NCBI GenBank assembly: GCA_001414345.1
Contig: LLCB01000002.1
Location: 124,001-188,000 of the forward strand
Direction: 5' to 3'
Length of the DNA: 64,000 bases
DNA from: Hymenoscyphus infarciens
Taxonomy: Eukaryota; Ascomycota; Leotiomycetes; Helotiales; Helotiaceae
The translations under genes were made by a program, and so were the position numbers. Under the pieces are notes generated by a model. It was not told where the DNA came from, ran no database searches, and saw nothing but the letters and a program-made list of their open reading frames with translations. Shown here piece after piece: positions 59,526 through 64,000 of this stretch. Numbering within the stretch: the first letter of the stretch is position 1; the number at the start of each line of letters is the position of its first letter.

Positions 59526-61639
59526 TAAAAAGGAAAAACTCTTCTTTACTAGTAACAGCCTTAATAATATCTTCTTTAAGCTTATTACTACTCTTTATTT
59601 AGAAGTCGATTTACTCTTAATTTAGAATATTATAATAATATCCTTAAATAGCCGAGTAATTAGAGACTACTTAGACGGCTAGTAATATTAGAGTTTAGTA
59701 TCTATATAGATTACTAGTAAAAATCGTATTATAGACACGTTAAGAGATTAGAATACGCTAAGTATTCTCGAGAGTCTTAATAACCCTAGGTTTAGTAAAT
59801 AAGTTAACTTATAATAGTTATCTAGAAGGCTTTTAAATCTAATCTTACCTCCTCTCTCTTAAATCGATATTATGTCGACAGTTCTACTACGAGGCGTTGA
59901 ATAACCTTCTAAGGCTACCTTCTCTTTTCGAAAGACTCTTTAAACTCTCTCTAACTCGTAACTATACGCTAAAATAATAAGAGCTTAGCTCTTAAAGACA
60001 ACCTTCCTAAATTTAGATAATATATAGATAATAGGTAGACGAGATAGAGGTAAAAGATATATAAAGAATAAAACAATTAATTAGAAAGATAGAGAATAAA
60101 ATTATAAGCGAACTTTAAAGTTAATAACCTTCCTATCTCTAAACTCTCTCTAATCCGACTCTTATTCGACTCTCCTTTACTTTTAAAAGCTCTAATTTAA
60201 ACCTCTCTCTCTTAAGAGACATAGCTAGCTCTAATACTTTCTAACTTATATAATATAGTACTAAAGCCTCTTCGAATACTCTTTAATCTTAATAAAAAAG
60301 TAAGATAACTAAAAAGATTAAACCTTTAAAATAATAGTATTTTACTTATATACTAATAATAGAAGATATTAGTATAAGATAGACTTTATATAAATGCTAA
60401 CTACTATAGTTTACCTCTAATATATAAAGCTCTTATTTAAGATATAATAACTAGACTAGCTAGGAACTACTTAGAGCCTAGATATAAGTTAGAATCGGTT
60501 TAGAATACTTTCTAAGATTAAGAAGAGATAGTTACTCTTTTAGATATCTACTTTTTAACTAGTTATAAGATAGAGGATACTTAAAAGGCTTTTAGATCCT
60601 TATAAATAGATAACGAAGATAGTTGAATTTAGTTCTACTAAGTAGTATTAAGCGATAACCCTCTTCTAAGGCTACCTCTCTTTTTAAAAGCTGCTTAAAT
60701 AGTACTTATATACTAAGATTTAAAAGATCTCAACAAAATAATAGTTAAAGAGACTAGTAGGACTTCTTAAATATAGACTAGATATAGTTAGTTATATAAG
60801 CTTTAGAAGTAGAGAATTAAGAAATAAGGAATTAGTTAGCTAAGCTAGAAAGATAGATAAGCGACCTTATATTTTGAATTAATAAATCGCTACTTTAAAC
60901 CCTTCTTAATCTAATCCTCTTTTAAACTCTTAATTAAACTCTCTCTTACTTCTAAGCTTAAATTTATACCTCTTTTAGCTACGAGTAGCTACTCTTAATA
61001 CCTTCCTACTACTACTCTTAAATCGGATATAAATTAGTTAAAATACGCTTTCTATTAGAATAAACCTTAGAAGTAAGCTCTTAGCTAAGTTATTACTATC
61101 TTTGTTAATCCTAACTAAATATTATCTAACTCTACTTTAAACTTCTCTTAAACTAAAAGACTATAACTATAGTTATAGATCGAGTCCTTACTAGTATAAA
61201 GGTTAAAAGAGATAGAAGTGGAATTAAGAATAAGATTATATTAAAGAAACGTTCGTTTTTTAAGTATAGCTATACTTAGAGAGATACTAGAATTAGAACG
61301 CTTCTTTTATATATAGAATAAGATTATACCTTAGCTCTAAAACCTGTCTACTACGCTTAAGAGACGCTAGAATTATAACTTTACTAAAATAGTAAACGAT
61401 CTTTTAGCTATAGATAAGAAGGGATACTAAAGCTAAATATTTAGAAACGACGAAATTATTCGAAATTAGTACTCTAGTTTAAAAGAATACCTCTCTATTC
61501 TTATCTAGTTTAGTACTAAATCTCCTATAATATAATAGCAACTCTTCTTTAAAATCGGAAGATAAATAAGTCCTTAAGTACTCTAAAAGGAACGAGGCGG
61601 CCTATAAGCCTAAGTAATATAGTTTTATATAACTAGATA

Positions 61640-62060
61640 TCTGAACTTAGATACTACTATATCTAAAACTACTCCTTTTATTATTCTAAACCTTAGATAA
61701 TTTAATAAACTTCGATAATAACTTTGCTTTTAACTATCTAAAACTACTCTTTTTATTATCTCGAACTTCGAATAGCGAAACTTTAATAACTCGGCTATAA
61801 CTTCGCTTTTAACTAGCTAAAACTCCTCCTTTTACTATCTCGAATATTAGATAGCATTTTTAAATTTAGTAATAACTCTTTTAACTAGCTAAACCTACCT
61901 CTTTATTATTCTAGACTTTAAATAATAGTTTTAACTTTAATAACTTTAGTAATAACTTCTTTAACTAGCTAAAACTACCCCTTTTATTATCTTAAACTTT
62001 AGATAGTAAAACTCTTTAATATTTAGTAATAAACTCTTTTAACTAGCTAAAACACTACTA
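61640..62060. repeat. tandem array of ~75-bp units inside the LTR element
   Basis: Five or six diverged copies of a unit with TTTTAACTAGCTAAAACTACTC followed by TTTTATTATCT and AACTTTAGATAAT. The array lies in the 3' part of the element interior. Confidence 0.6.
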
Positions 62061-62654
62061 ACTCTAATTAGAGTCTTATAGTCTTTATATTCTTTCTTAC
62101 TTTCTTTTTACTTCTAGCTAGGCTAGAAGTCCTTTTTTTATTTAAATTCGAATTAGATATAAATTAGTACGCTCTTAAAGTAAGCTCTTAACTAAGTTAT
62201 TATTACCTCTTAACTAAACGACTTCTAACGCTACTCTATATTCGCCTTTGACTCTACTTTAAACTTTTTCTGTTTTAAACTTTTTTTAATTTTATTTTAA
62301 ACTTTTTCTAACCTACTAGTTAGATTAGACTATACTCTTTTAGTAAACATAAATACTTACTTTAATATTAAAGGATTAGAAACGAAATCTCTCTTTTATA
62401 AGTATCTATAAATTAGTTTAGTTATAATTTAGACTTAAAGTCGATATCTTATCTTACTTATAATAAAATATAATTAATCTTTAAACTAAATTAGCTATAA
62501 TTTAATTTAGACTCTAATCTACCTTCTTACTTATAATAAAATTAATAAATATAATAAATGCTTTAACCTCGATAATAATATTATAGTATCTTGATTTAAC
62601 TCTAAATAATAAGAGAGATAGACTCGAGAACGAGTCTTTTTTAAGAGAGAGGGA

Positions 62655-62970
62655 TATAATAGTTTACTATTATCCTAGATAGCTAGGAGTACCTACTATA
62701 TATAGGGTTTTAGTAGTTATTATCTTATATTATCTGTTTTAGAAAGGTTATATAGGTTCGAGCTTTTATATTAGCTAACGTATAACGTTAGTTAGTTTTA
62801 GACCCTTTTATATTATCTGAACCTCTTATATATAGTAGCCTACTCTTAGAGTAGAAGAGGGATAGTTTTTCCTTTTCTTCTATATTAGAGCCTAGTATCT
62901 ATATACGTTATTCTGTTATATGTACTCTTATATGCCTCTACTATAGTTATATATATTTCGTGCCGTTATA
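62655..62970 (+). repeat. 3' LTR, 316 bp
   Basis: Preceded by a purine-rich tract at about 62643-62653 and followed by the CTATT target duplication. Confidence 0.85.
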
Positions 62971-63496
62971 CTATTAGATAGACTAGTTCTAAAGATTTTA
63001 TATCTAAGCCTAAAAGAATATAAACGAATACTTATAGAAAGAAGAGCTAATTCTATCTAAAAGACTCTTTTATATATTTAAAGACTAAGAGTTCTAAACT
63101 TTAATTAGAAGAATTAAAGAGTATATAATATTAAGATTATTAAAGAATACTTAGTATATATTTAAATCTATTTACTAAAGAGAAATAGAGAATTTTATCT
63201 CTATAAAAACTATAGATAAGATCTAAGAGATATTTATATATAAACTTCTACTTTAATTAAGCTTATAAATAATTATAGTATATTAAGATAGAGCTTCGAG
63301 AGAAGAGTCTTATACTTATTTATAAAAAGAAATATCTTACTAATTAGCTCGATATTTAATAACTCCTAGAATCTTTATAGTATTATAATAAGTCTTATAA
63401 TAAGTACTAGTTTTAATATCTACGATAATAACTATAAATAAGCTTTATACTATTACTACTAATATATACTAGTATAAGATTAAGATCTCTTATAAA

Positions 63497-63901
63497 TATA
63501 ATAGCCTATTATCTAGGCTATCTTAGATAGCTAGAAGTATCTGCTATATATAAGGTTTAGCTATAGTATATTTAGCTTTTAGCTATATATTTAGCTTTTA
63601 GCTATTATTGTTTTATATTATCTAATTTAGAAAGGTTACGTACGTTCGTACGTCTATCTAGACTTTCAGACGTACTTAGTAGAGTTTAGGCTTTTATATT
63701 AGCTAACGTATATCGTTATTTAGTTTCGTACCTCTTTTATATCGTCTAAACCTCTTATATATAGTAGTCTACTCTTCTAGAGTTAGAAAAGGCTAATTTA
63801 GCCTTTTCTTCTATATTAGTACCTAGTATTTATATACGTCATTCTACTAAATATACTCCTATATACCTCTTCTATAGTTATATATATTTTATACTATTAT
63901 A
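63497..63901 (+). mobile_element. solo LTR of the same family with target-site duplication
   Basis: Starts TATAATAG and ends ATTATA like the other LTRs, with about 90 bp of extra sequence in two internal stretches (about 63550-63605 and 63640-63680). ATAAA lies directly outside both ends (63492-63496 and 63902-63906). No second LTR is present, so it arose by recombination between LTRs of an element. Confidence 0.8.
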
Positions 63902-64000
63902 ATAAAGTCTTCGACTTATTAAGAAAGTAACTAAGTACTATATTATAAGAAATATAAATTAATTAGTCTTTGTTCTCTAAAAGAGAGTATAGAACTTATT

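Larger units (their letters stand above)
59210..62970. mobile_element. dead LTR retrotransposon, 3.76 kb, with target-site duplication
   Basis: LTRs at 59210-59525 and 62655-62970 are each 316 bp, align without gaps, and differ by C/T and G/A changes. The 5-bp sequence CTATT lies directly outside both ends (59205-59209 and 62971-62975). A purine-rich AAGAGAGAGGGA just before the right LTR is a likely polypurine tract, giving plus orientation. Ends TA...TA fit TG...CA after RIP. The 3.1-kb interior has no open reading frame, so gag/pol cannot be typed by eye. Confidence 0.85.
58201..64000. repeat. RIP-like AT-rich repeat block
   Basis: Nearly 5.8 kb depleted of G and C, with TA-rich decay, stops in all frames and nested repeats. 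It contains one full LTR element, one solo LTR and several tandem arrays described separately. It runs off the right edge and looks like gene-free heterochromatin. Confidence 0.8.

Overview
The window is nuclear DNA from a filamentous ascomycete. Genes are split by many 48-80 nt GT...AG introns, neighbours are in mixed orientation with no operons, and the AT-rich repeat blocks are depleted of C and G in the manner of repeat-induced point mutation (RIP). Protein resemblance suggests Leotiomycetes (Botrytis/Sclerotinia-like), but that is inference from remembered families, not a computed placement.

Layout. 0.5-1.5 kb: carboxymuconolactone decarboxylase-like gene (-). 2.7-4.0 kb: mitochondrial cytochrome c peroxidase (-). 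5.4-9.6 kb: divergent pair of a membrane-anchored fungal protein (-) and ribosome-biogenesis factor NOP14 (+). 10-11 kb: RING-type protein (+). 11.9-13.7 kb: RMD1/DUF155 protein (-). 15-16.3 kb: a decayed gene (+). 16.9-19.8 kb: eight-exon OPT oligopeptide transporter (-). 21-22.5 kb: mitochondrial beta-ketoacyl-ACP synthase (+).

22.6-29.1 kb is an accessory block. It holds an intact five-exon UstYa-family (DUF3328) oxidase gene (-). Divergent from it is a gene for a secreted, internally repetitive protein with KR-type sites (+), which is wrecked by a 1.36-kb element with 171-bp terminal direct repeats, a 38-base G run and frameshifts. A phytanoyl-CoA-dioxygenase pseudogene (-) follows. UstYa enzymes plus Kex2-processed repeat precursors define fungal dikaritin peptides, so this may be a relict peptide cluster, though the repeats lack the usual aromatic cores.

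30.7-32.7 kb: divergent MPP6-like exosome cofactor (-) and CHCC zinc-finger complex I subunit (+). 32.8-39.6 kb is gene-poor and includes a RIP-like 439-bp tandem duplication. 39.7-40.7 kb: disordered fungal protein (+). 40.8-44.8 kb is gene-poor. 44.8-46.9 kb: TPP-dependent enzyme (+) with one odd splice site. 48.0-48.5 kb: orphan N-terminal domain of a STAND/NLR-type protein (+). 49-50 kb: a second copy of the RING family (-). 51.6-53.4 kb: Xaa-Pro aminopeptidase with two possible starts (-). 53.9-54.9 kb: PHO80-like cyclin (-). Beyond 58.2 kb is a 5.8-kb AT-rich repeat block with a full-length dead LTR element (59210-62970, target duplication CTATT) and a solo LTR (63497-63901, target duplication ATAAA).

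Most intact genes are housekeeping (mitochondrial function, ribosome biogenesis, RNA decay, peptide uptake and turnover). The decayed genes cluster near transposon remnants. Exon boundaries were assigned by reading splice consensus and keeping the protein family frame; none is supported by RNA data.
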